Source: Chitinophagaceae bacterium UBA2789
GTDB taxonomy: Bacteria > Bacteroidota > Bacteroidia > Chitinophagales > Chitinophagaceae
DNA length: 5,874 bases
Assembly (NCBI GenBank): GCA_002352145.1
Contig: DEHX01000105.1
Span: 1-5,874, forward strand
Direction: 5' to 3'
Part shown: positions 1-5,874 of the stretch, piece after piece
Layout: each line of letters starts with the position of its first letter
How positions within the stretch are numbered: position 1 is the first letter of the stretch
The notes under the pieces: generated by a model
What the model was told of the DNA's origin: nothing
What the model saw: the letters and a program-made list of their open reading frames with translations, nothing else
Database searches by the model: none
Program-made: the position numbers and the translations under genes

Positions 1-1373
1 CCGCTGCTAAGCCCCACACTGGCGAGAAAAAGGCTGATGCCCAGCTCCCTGATCATCAGGTTGGCACTGTTGGTAGTGTAATTGTTTAAGTAGAACAGGT
101 TACCAAAGCGGCTCAATATCAATGCTACGATCAGCGGGCCGCCAGCCATGCCGATCTTTACGGCAACCGGCATATTGGGAAAATGAAACGGAATACTGCC
201 AAGTATCACACCCATTACAATGCCCATAAATATTGGGGCCAGGTCAGGGGCTTCAAGACGTTTCAATGAATTGCCCAACGCATCGGCAACTATTTCAACC
301 CCTTCTTCCGTGCCCACTACTTTTACGGTATCGCCCAGTTGTAAAAAAATATCGCCATGGGGGACCATTTCTATACCAGCCCTGCTGAGGCGGGTCAATG
401 TGAAATCATGTTGCTGCAGTTCGGGAATATCGCCCAGGCGTTTGTGGGTAACGGCTGCTCTTGTTACAACAATATGTCTTGATATCAGGTCACTTTCCTT
501 GGCTGTTTTTAGATTCATATTGCTGACTGGGCCTACGAGTAATTTCAATTGCTCCACTTCCTGCTTTGATGCCACAATCAGCAGCACATCATTTTGTGCC
601 AGTTCAATATCAGGTGTAGGAGTTATGATTTCACCGTTGTGGTACATACGGGAAACGACAATCGGCTCTTTCAACAATTCAAATATTTTGCGAAGCGGCT
701 GTCCCACCAGTTGTTTGTTCTCCAATTGTAAATGAATGGATACAGGTCTGTTGGCCCGCAATACTTCTAGCTTCCGGTGCAGCTCCTGTTCTTCTGCAAT
801 ATTCACCCGGAATATCTTCTTCAATAGCAATAATGAACCAATGATGCCGAAAACTCCCAACGGGTAAGTGACGGCGTACGCCAGTGTGATGAGCGACTTA
901 TCGGTACCGGTAATATGCAAATCACTTACAGCGGCCTGTGCAGCACCTAAACCGGGAGTATTGGTAACAGCACCACTCATTACGCCGGCCATTACGGAAA
1001 TATGGTTATGGCTGGTATAATAAAGAATAACGGTAATCAATACACCGGTGGCTACTACCGCCAAAGCAAGCAGGTTATTGGTCATGGCATTTTTTTTCAG
1101 CGATGCCCAAAAACCGGGACCTACCTGCAGACCAATAGAGTAAACAAAAAGGATAAGACCAAACTCCTTAATAAAGTGCTCAGTACTTTTTTCTATTTCC
1201 ACACCTGTATAAGAAATAATTAACCCTGCAAACAATACCCATGTTATACCCAATGAAATGCCTGCAATACGTATGCGGCCCAGCCAGATGCCTGAGGCTA
1301 TCACCAATCCATAGATGATCACAGATTGTGCAATAGAGGGTTCTGTAAAGAGTTGTTGCAGCCAGTGAAACAT
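1..1373 (-). CDS. Putative AspT/YidE-type transporter with two RCK_C domains (3' end cut off by window)
   Basis: Inner-membrane transporter of the aspartate:alanine exchanger type (AspT, YidE, YbjL); 458 residues are visible, the last codon incomplete. Hydrophobic segments lie near residues 15-33, 38-57, 72-90, 100-120 and 160-185. The family signature SGAVTNTPGLGAAQ is at 133-146. A soluble part at about 205-370 looks like two tandem RCK_C (TrkA-C) domains, seen as LLIVAS near 264 and VKVVGT near 350. The second membrane half starts near 378 and holds the repeated glycine-rich helix AGGPLIVALIL at 410-420. Members are usually about 550-560 residues, so roughly 100 are missing beyond the left edge. 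The ATG at 1373 is preceded by an in-frame TGA at 1385-1383 and leads straight into the first membrane helix. AspT exchanges aspartate and alanine, but most members have no known substrate, so none is assigned here. RCK_C domains often bind small regulatory ligands. It lies downstream of pckG, separated by a hairpin. Confidence 0.93.
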   Translation of the reverse strand, partial: MFHWLQQLFTEPSIAQSVIIYGLVIASGIWLGRIRIAGISLGITWVLFAGLIISYTGVEIEKSTEHFIKEFGLILFVYSIGLQVGPGFWASLKKNAMTNNLLALAVVATGVLITVILYYTSHNHISVMAGVMSGAVTNTPGLGAAQAAVSDLHITGTDKSLITLAYAVTYPLGVFGIIGSLLLLKKIFRVNIAEEQELHRKLEVLRANRPVSIHLQLENKQLVGQPLRKIFELLKEPIVVSRMYHNGEIITPTPDIELAQNDVLLIVASKQEVEQLKLLVGPVSNMNLKTAKESDLISRHIVVTRAAVTHKRLGDIPELQQHDFTLTRLSRAGIEMVPHGDIFLQLGDTVKVVGTEEGVEIVADALGNSLKRLEAPDLAPIFMGIVMGVILGSIPFHFPNMPVAVKIGMAGGPLIVALILSRFGNLFYLNNYTTNSANLMIRELGISLFLASVGLSS

Positions 1374-1383
1374 ATAAAGGATT

Positions 1384-1415
1384 CAAAAGTAAGTTAACAG
1401 CAACTGAACGGGCAA
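1384..1415 (-). promoter_or_regulatory. Possible Bacteroidota-type promoter for the transporter gene
   Basis: On the minus strand, TACTTTTG (1391-1384) matches the Bacteroidota -7 consensus TAnnTTTG exactly. A TTG at 1415-1413 lies 21 nt upstream, inside the 17-23 nt spacing known for the -33 element. The weakness is distance: transcription would begin only a few bases before the ATG at 1373, giving an almost leaderless message. The TTG also sits inside the hairpin arm, so a chance match in AT-rich DNA is quite possible. Confidence 0.27.
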
Positions 1416-1435
1416 CCGATCGTTACCCGTTCAGT
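1403..1435 (-). terminator. Strong hairpin between pckG and the transporter gene; possible terminator
   Basis: The two arms (1403-1416 and 1422-1435) form a 14-bp stem with one G-U wobble on the minus strand and a 5-nt loop, GATCG. It starts 34 nt after the pckG stop codon. On the minus strand it is followed by TTGCTGTTAACTT, a poor U-tract, so it is not a classic intrinsic terminator. It could end pckG transcription weakly, protect the 3' end of the mRNA, or act as a binding palindrome. On the plus strand the flank is more T-rich, but no plus-strand gene needs it. Confidence 0.45.
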
Positions 1436-1469
1436 ATATTTGTTTGTATAAGCAGGCAATCATCAGAGG

Positions 1470-3326
1470 CTAGTATTTTTCTGGCTGCAGGCCCCAGTGT
1501 TCCGGTGAACGCCAGAGGGCAGACAACAAGAGTTCCCGCATAAAGAAAATCTCTTTAGGCAGTTTATCATACATTCTTTCAAATAACTCTTCGTGGGATA
1601 ACAACTCCTGTTTACCCGGCTCACGGTCCACCGTCATGATCTTTTCAAAATCTTCTTTTGAAAATTTCAAACCTGTCCAGTCAATATCTTCATATCTCGG
1701 CATCCAGCCAATAGGGCTTTCTACTGATGGAGCCTTGCCTTTTATTCTCTCCACGATCCACTTCAGCACACGGATATTCTGACCAAAGCCCGGCCAGAGG
1801 AATTTACCATTTTCATCTTTGCGGAACCAGTTCACACCGAAAATACGGGGAGGATTGGGCAGGCTGCGGCCAAACTGCAACCAGTGATTTACATAATCAC
1901 CAATATGGTAACCCATGAATGGCAACATGGCAAAGGGGTCACGACGAACTTTACCTATTTCTCCAAAAGCAGCAGCTGTCATTTCGCTGCCCATAGTAGT
2001 GGCCAGGTACACACCAAAGTTCCAGTTGAATGATTGATACACCAGGGGTACTCCGGTACTTCTTCTTCCGCCGAATATGAAACCGGCAACCGGAACACCT
2101 TTTGGATTATCCCAGTCTTTGTCTATCGCAGGGTTTTGATAGGCCGGTGCGGTAAATCTTGAGTTAGGGTGTGCAGCAGGTTTGCCACTGTTTTTATCAT
2201 AAGGCTTGCCATGCCAGTCGGTCAAACCATCAGGCACTTCTTTAGTCAAGCCTTCCCACCACACATCTTTATCAGCAGTAATAGCCACATTGGTAAATAT
2301 GGTGTTGCCTTTGATGCTCTCCATGGCATTGGGGTTGGTATCATAGTTGGTGCCGGGAGCCACACCAAAATAACCTGCCTCAGGGTTGATGGCATAAAGA
2401 TTACCATCATCTCCTTTATGGATCCAGGCAATATCATCACCAACGGTAGTTACTTTCCAGCCATCAAACTCTTTTGGCGGAATAAGCATCGCAAAGTTTG
2501 TTTTGCCGCAGGCGCTGGGGAAGGCAGCTGCTACATAGGTCTTTTCTTTTTCAGGAGATTCAACACCCATTATGAGCATATGTTCTGCCAGCCATTCTTC
2601 TTCTCTTCCCATAACAGAAGCGATCCGCAGCGCAAAACATTTTTTACCCATCAACGCATTACCACCATAGCCGCTGCCGTAAGAGACAATTGATCTTTCT
2701 TCGGGAAAATGAGAAATATATTTAACATCAGGGTTACAGGGCCATGTTACATCTTTTTGCCCCGGCTGCAGTGGGGCGCCGATAGTGTGCAGGCATTTTA
2801 CATATCCTTTTGTATCCAGGTAAGGCAATACATCTTTTCCCATGCGGGTCATAATGCGGGTATTCACTACCACATATTCCGAGTCGGTAATCTGTACACC
2901 GTATCTTGAATAAGCAGAGCCCAATGGTCCCATACAAAAGGGAATAACATACAGTGTGCGGCCCTTCATACTTCCCTTCATCAGGCCTTCCAGGATTTTT
3001 TTCATTTCGTTAGGATCCATCCAGTTGTTGGTAGGGCCTGCATCTTCTTTGCGCAAACTGCAGATAAACGTTTTGTCTTCTACTCTTGCTACATCACTTG
3101 GATCACTGAAGCAGGCAAAACTATTAGGCCTTTTTTCCGGGTTTAGCGGAATAAATGTTCCTTTATCTACCAGTAGCTGGCACATGCGGTCATATTCCTC
3201 TTTTGATCCGTCGCACCAGTGTACAGCATCTGCTTCGCAAAATTCAGCAACCTTTTTTACCCATGTTTCGAGTTCTGCCCTTGCCGGAGCAGTCTCCATG
3301 GCAAAGAAGTTAGTTTGTGTTGACAT
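1470..3326 (-). CDS. pckG: Phosphoenolpyruvate carboxykinase, GTP-dependent
   Basis: Cytosolic enzyme (EC 4.1.1.32) converting oxaloacetate and GTP to phosphoenolpyruvate, CO2 and GDP, the first committed step of gluconeogenesis from TCA-cycle carbon. The 618 residues match full length for the GTP family, which is unrelated in detail to the roughly 530-residue ATP form. Substrate arginine R81 lies in VARVEDKTF; the GSGYGGN substrate loop is at 217-223 with Y220. Mn ligands by analogy with the rat enzyme are K229, H249 and D298. The P-loop FPSACGKTN (269-277) carries the reactive cysteine C273 typical of GTP enzymes, and kinase-2 GDD is at 296-298. NPEAGYFGVAPGT follows at 314-326, NSRF with R390 at 388-391, and GGRRSTGVPLVY at 419-430. 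Guanine-pocket aromatics are F501, F509 and F514. The ATG at 3326 is the first in frame; the stop is TAG. It is a single-gene unit: a terminator lies upstream and a hairpin downstream. Nothing is broken or missing. Confidence 0.98.
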   Translation of the reverse strand: MSTQTNFFAMETAPARAELETWVKKVAEFCEADAVHWCDGSKEEYDRMCQLLVDKGTFIPLNPEKRPNSFACFSDPSDVARVEDKTFICSLRKEDAGPTNNWMDPNEMKKILEGLMKGSMKGRTLYVIPFCMGPLGSAYSRYGVQITDSEYVVVNTRIMTRMGKDVLPYLDTKGYVKCLHTIGAPLQPGQKDVTWPCNPDVKYISHFPEERSIVSYGSGYGGNALMGKKCFALRIASVMGREEEWLAEHMLIMGVESPEKEKTYVAAAFPSACGKTNFAMLIPPKEFDGWKVTTVGDDIAWIHKGDDGNLYAINPEAGYFGVAPGTNYDTNPNAMESIKGNTIFTNVAITADKDVWWEGLTKEVPDGLTDWHGKPYDKNSGKPAAHPNSRFTAPAYQNPAIDKDWDNPKGVPVAGFIFGGRRSTGVPLVYQSFNWNFGVYLATTMGSEMTAAAFGEIGKVRRDPFAMLPFMGYHIGDYVNHWLQFGRSLPNPPRIFGVNWFRKDENGKFLWPGFGQNIRVLKWIVERIKGKAPSVESPIGWMPRYEDIDWTGLKFSKEDFEKIMTVDREPGKQELLSHEELFERMYDKLPKEIFFMRELLLSALWRSPEHWGLQPEKY

Positions 3327-3487
3327 AAATAAGTATTTAAAAAAGGAATTTACAAAAAGGCAGGCAATCGTACTGAAACCGTCGAAGATTTTTCAGTGAA
3401 GTAAAAATGAGTACAATTTCAAAGAGTTAAACTGTTCGTGGTCAATAAGCGGTATGAAGTAAATCATATAGCATGCATATGGACAAT
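3327..3487 (-). promoter_or_regulatory. pckG upstream region, must contain its promoter
   Basis: The region runs from the cytochrome operon terminator to the pckG ATG, so pckG needs its own promoter here. I found no exact TAnnTTTG. The nearest match is ACTCTTTG at 3427-3420 on the minus strand, with a TTG at 3445-3443, but that spacing is only 15 nt. The last bases before the ATG are A/T-rich without a Shine-Dalgarno sequence, as is usual in Bacteroidota. No small gene is convincing here. Confidence 0.5.
3372..3397. repeat. Inverted repeat in the pckG leader
   Basis: ACTGAAA at 3372-3378 and TTTCAGT at 3391-3397 are perfect 7-bp inverted copies separated by 12 nt. It lies 46 bp upstream of the pckG start codon. 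It could be an operator for a dimeric regulator or a small leader hairpin; chance is also reasonable for A/T-rich arms of this length. Confidence 0.35.
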
Positions 3488-3511
3488 AAAAAACCCGGCC
3501 ATCGGCCGGGT
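3488..3511 (-). terminator. Rho-independent terminator of the NrfD-cytochrome operon
   Basis: On the minus strand CCCGGCC (3510-3504), a 3-nt GAT loop and GGCCGGG (3500-3494) form a very GC-rich stem, lengthened by an A-T pair (3511 with 3493). Six T's follow directly (3493-3488). It begins 23 nt after the cytochrome c stop codon. This cleanly separates the operon from pckG. Confidence 0.95.
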
Positions 3512-3534
3512 CTTATATATTTTATTATCAACCA

Positions 3535-3939
3535 TTATTTGAATGTTCTCATGTAGTTAACAAGGGCCCAGTTGTCGTTGGCATCAGGGATCTTTGTTTT
3601 ATAAGAAGGCATATCGTCTCTTCCGGCATTTGTTTTATAATACAAAGCGCCGTCAGTTTGTGACTGGAAACTCGCTTTGGTAAAATCACCGGGTTCTGTG
3701 TCTAATTGAGAAGCTTTAGGACCGTCTCCTTTTCCTTTTGAACCATGACAAGATTTACAATGCTGGCTCCACAAAGCTTTGCCCTTTTCCAAAGAGGCTG
3801 CATCGCCTTTAATAGGATTTACTTTGTTTTTCCATGCATCCGGCACTGGCCAGGGTTTTTGAAAATCTGATTTAGGAGCGAAAGCAAATAATGCAAAGGC
3901 TACCAGTGTGGCAATCAAAACAGGTGCTTTTGTTTTCAT
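3535..3939 (-). CDS. Exported single-haem cytochrome c
   Basis: A 134-residue class I type cytochrome c acting in the periplasm as a small electron carrier. The N-terminus MKTKAP followed by a hydrophobic run to about residue 21 is a signal peptide or uncleaved anchor; proline just after the AFA site makes the cleavage point uncertain, and there is no lipobox cysteine. CKSCH at 61-65 binds one covalent haem, with H65 as one axial ligand; M110 in RDDMPSYK is the likely second. The fold ends with the usual C-terminal helix, NWALVNYMRTF. A short PWPVPD segment (29-34) precedes the haem domain. The gene is last in its operon, 35 bp after the beta-domain protein, with an A-rich leader and no clear Shine-Dalgarno, and a strong terminator follows. 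By context it probably exchanges electrons with the complex containing the NrfD subunit; the partner is inferred. A role like ActE of alternative complex III is conceivable, but the gene order differs. Confidence 0.95.
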   Translation of the reverse strand: MKTKAPVLIATLVAFALFAFAPKSDFQKPWPVPDAWKNKVNPIKGDAASLEKGKALWSQHCKSCHGSKGKGDGPKASQLDTEPGDFTKASFQSQTDGALYYKTNAGRDDMPSYKTKIPDANDNWALVNYMRTFK

Positions 3940-3974
3940 GTTTGTTGTTTTTTACGTATTAAAGAATGTTTAAG

Positions 3975-4952
3975 TTACGAATTAGTTGCATGAGTTGGTG
4001 CATTTGGCTGTTCTTTTCTTAACCGGAAAAGTTCATACACAATAACAATATAATGGCCCCATACCGCCAGCATCAGTACGATGAAGGTAATCAGCATCCA
4101 CAGTGGCGGGTGAGAGCTCCATAATGAGCGGGGCTGAGCTGCAGGCTTGTCAGAAACCGGCACTCCCCAGGGCTGTACTACAGCAGATTCCATATTGCCA
4201 TAGGTTTCATTTTCATCCAGGCGGGCCAGCAGGGTCAGGTTACCTTTAGCATCGCCGGGCAGGTTGTTGGGAAATTCAACAGAGCCTTCGCCGTTTTCAT
4301 CAGTAGTGGCCTCCCCTACTTTCATAGGAAGGAACATTCTTTTGACAAAAACGCCAACAGCCGTTTCTTTTACCGGCGTTTCTTCCCCGGTTCCGATATC
4401 AATTAATTTTATCTGTACGGTAAGCAATGAATCTTCTTTTAACGGAACGATCTCCAGCCTGCCCCTGCGGAATGAAACATATTCTTCGGCAGATTCCATC
4501 GCTTTGTTTCCGGCAAAAACCACTTTAAAATTTAATTTTCCTTCTGCATCTGATTTTAATGAATCTCCTTTCACATTAAAAATGGCCTTTCCGTTCCCAT
4601 CGGTTATTTTAAAACCTAATGGTATATCTTCTTCATTTACCACCTGGAAAAAGGAAACCTTCATTTTATAAAGGTTGATGAACTGGCCTTTTACCTTGGC
4701 CCGCATACCCACCTTCAGGTCAATGGAGTTATCACCTTTTTGCACACTGGTAAAATCAATAGAAGGAGAAATGAGTGAAGGCTCTTCTTCCGCAGCAGGT
4801 TCATCTGGCGGTGGTGTAGCTGTAGTATCAGTAGCAGGGGGCTGTGTAGTATCTCCTTGTGCAAAAGAAGAATTCGGTGAGCCAAGCAGTAATAACATAC
4901 CTGCCAAAAGCAGCAGTTGTTTATATGAGTTGATGAGGTTGATCTTTTTCAT
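3975..4952 (-). CDS. Exported beta-domain protein with C-terminal membrane anchor, family not recognised
   Basis: A 325-residue protein I cannot assign to a named family. A signal peptide runs from MKKINLIN to a likely SFA|QG cleavage at 31/32. A low-complexity Thr/Pro/Glu/Asp/Ala linker follows at about 35-58. The body looks all-beta, with two segments (about 78-168 and 176-260) each carrying an Ig-like or carboxypeptidase-regulatory-like turn: TDGNGKAIFNV near 117-127 and TDENGEGSVEFP near 217-228. One membrane helix lies at about 284-307, followed by a basic stretch (FRLRKEQ) and a short tail, so most of the protein should sit in the periplasm, anchored at its C-terminus. I see no haem motif, paired cysteines or metal-site signature. 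The ATG is 10 bp after the NrfD stop and the cytochrome c gene follows after 35 bp, so all three are surely co-transcribed. A scaffold or accessory subunit for the electron-transfer complex is an inference from position only. Confidence 0.9.
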   Translation of the reverse strand: MKKINLINSYKQLLLLAGMLLLLGSPNSSFAQGDTTQPPATDTTATPPPDEPAAEEEPSLISPSIDFTSVQKGDNSIDLKVGMRAKVKGQFINLYKMKVSFFQVVNEEDIPLGFKITDGNGKAIFNVKGDSLKSDAEGKLNFKVVFAGNKAMESAEEYVSFRRGRLEIVPLKEDSLLTVQIKLIDIGTGEETPVKETAVGVFVKRMFLPMKVGEATTDENGEGSVEFPNNLPGDAKGNLTLLARLDENETYGNMESAVVQPWGVPVSDKPAAQPRSLWSSHPPLWMLITFIVLMLAVWGHYIVIVYELFRLRKEQPNAPTHATNS

Positions 4953-4962
4953 AGCATTTCTT

Positions 4963-5874
4963 TTAAGCAGGTTTTACTTCTTCTTTTTTGGCAGCTGGCT
5001 GATGGTGCGGATGGTGCGTAAAATGAGGTTCCGCTTCTTCCAGTCCGGATACCGGCACCACGGTTATGTATTTTGAAACCAGTGTAAAGAATAGGAAGAA
5101 AGTAGCAATACCTGCGCCGGTCAATACCCATTCAGGCCAGGTGGCTGAGTATTTTACATATTCAGTTCTGGTATCCTGCATCGGCAGCAATGTTGTTTCC
5201 AGTGTTGGTACAATGATCAGGTAACGTTTTACCCACATGGCAATGACCATAACAAAGGCTGCAAGAGTTATCCAGTTTACCTTTCTGGTGGCAGGTACGG
5301 CCACAATCAATATTGGCAACAGGATTCCAAAAAGGTTAGCGAATAAAGTCCACCAGCCATATTCACCAGGGCTGAATAATTTATGTATCAGCTCACTGTC
5401 CCATTTTTCAGAGCCAAACCAGCTGGTGAAATATTCAGAGAAAGTAAAATAGCCATAACCGGCAGCCAGTGCCAGCATAATATAGCCGAGATAAACAAAG
5501 TGTTTGTCTGTAAAGTACCTGTCTAATTTGTACATCCTTCTGTATACCCACATAGCCACAATCAATACACCACAGCCGGAATACAAAGCTCCCACAACGA
5601 AATAAGGACCAAAGATAGTGCTGTGCCAGCCCGGGCGCAATGTCATACCAAAAATCCAGGAAAGAATAGAAGCGACGATAATGGAAAGCGGAATCATAAT
5701 AAGAGCCAGCAGGTTTTGCGAAATAAGCAGGTGACGTTTCTGGCTGGCGGCACCACGATAACCCAGGGCCAGTATATTGTAAATCTTTTGTCTCCATTTC
5801 GGAATTTTCAATTTTGCATCACGGTACACAGCAAGATCTTTAATGATAGCCATATAGAAAAACAATACAGCTCC
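4963..5874 (-). CDS. NrfD/PsrC-like membrane subunit of a respiratory oxidoreductase (5' end cut off by window)
   Basis: C-terminal 303 residues of an NrfD-family protein, the quinone-interacting membrane subunit of molybdopterin or iron-sulfur oxidoreductases; ActC and ActF of alternative complex III belong here. The frame is open to the window edge, so the start lies outside; a TTG at 5865 falls inside a hydrophobic stretch and is not the real start. Counting from the first visible codon, full membrane helices lie near 49-76, 86-110, 124-147, 170-193, 197-219 and 246-270, with a partial one at the beginning. The family signature PGWHSTIFGPYFVVGALYSG is at 81-100, and a conserved-looking MWVKRYLIIVP is near 209-219. 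NrfD-like proteins of the ActC type are often 400-480 residues, so 100-170 may be missing. The tail after the last helix is rich in His, Pro, Glu and Lys (HFTHHPHHQPAAKKEE). The next gene starts 10 bp downstream. The catalytic subunits would be expected upstream, beyond the window; which oxidoreductase it serves cannot be told from here. Confidence 0.9.
   Translation of the reverse strand, partial: GAVLFFYMAIIKDLAVYRDAKLKIPKWRQKIYNILALGYRGAASQKRHLLISQNLLALIMIPLSIIVASILSWIFGMTLRPGWHSTIFGPYFVVGALYSGCGVLIVAMWVYRRMYKLDRYFTDKHFVYLGYIMLALAAGYGYFTFSEYFTSWFGSEKWDSELIHKLFSPGEYGWWTLFANLFGILLPILIVAVPATRKVNWITLAAFVMVIAMWVKRYLIIVPTLETTLLPMQDTRTEYVKYSATWPEWVLTGAGIATFFLFFTLVSKYITVVPVSGLEEAEPHFTHHPHHQPAAKKEEVKPA

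Noticed and set aside
220..735. 171-codon plus-strand open frame
   Set aside because: It lies opposite the RCK_C region of the transporter, whose minus-strand frame has clear family motifs; the plus-strand product is Ser/Thr/Cys-rich with no recognisable domain.
1180..1386. 68-codon minus-strand open frame over the transporter start
   Set aside because: It is in a different frame from the transporter, which explains the same bases with a conserved membrane protein.
2169..2693. 174-codon plus-strand open frame
   Set aside because: It is antisense to the catalytic core of pckG; the product looks like a shadow translation without family features.
2956..3399. 147-codon plus-strand open frame crossing the pckG start
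   Set aside because: Mostly antisense to the pckG N-terminal part; no ribosome site, promoter or domain supports it.
4264..5076. Two plus-strand open frames (4264-4671 and 4675-5076)
   Set aside because: Both are antisense to the beta-domain protein and the end of the NrfD gene, and their Ser/Phe-rich products are typical shadows.
5863..5865. TTG as start codon of the NrfD gene
   Set aside because: The frame stays open to the window edge and the residues before and after the TTG form one hydrophobic stretch, so this is an internal leucine of a protein whose start is outside.
4963..5874. Firm naming of the NrfD-like protein as ActC of alternative complex III
   Set aside because: The helix pattern fits, but the next gene is not actD and the catalytic genes are not visible, so only the broader family is supported.

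Overview
The window looks like chromosomal DNA of a Bacteroidota bacterium, probably near the Chitinophagaceae. The reasons are: a GTP-type PEP carboxykinase, A-rich leaders without clear Shine-Dalgarno sequences, a Bacteroidota-style TAnnTTTG promoter element, and an NrfD-type membrane subunit of the sort seen in Bacteroidota respiratory clusters. This placement is inferred from content; no 16S or other marker gene is present. All five genes lie on the minus strand, so they are read from the right end of the window to the left.

Right part (5874 down to 3488): the 3' end of an operon for an electron-transfer module. It holds the C-terminal 303 residues of an NrfD/PsrC-like quinone-interacting membrane subunit, cut by the window edge. 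After 10 bp comes a 325-residue exported protein with beta-rich repeats and a C-terminal membrane anchor, which I do not recognise as a named family. After another 35 bp comes a small exported single-haem cytochrome c. A textbook rho-independent terminator closes the operon. The likely logic is that the NrfD subunit takes electrons from or gives them to the quinone pool, the small cytochrome c carries electrons on the periplasmic side, and the anchored beta-domain protein is an accessory or scaffold. The gene order is not that of a canonical alternative complex III operon, which makes this the most interesting part of the window.

Middle (3487 to 1470): a 161-bp spacer that must hold the promoter of the next gene and carries a 7-bp inverted repeat. 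It is followed by a complete GTP-dependent phosphoenolpyruvate carboxykinase (pckG) with all catalytic motifs intact, the entry enzyme of gluconeogenesis.

Left part (1469 to 1): a 96-bp spacer with a strong 14-bp hairpin and a possible promoter, then a transporter of the AspT/YidE type (two membrane halves around two RCK_C domains). Its last roughly 100 residues run off the left edge. I saw no tRNA, rRNA, CRISPR array, insertion sequence or phage gene. No stretch over 300 bp lacks a gene.
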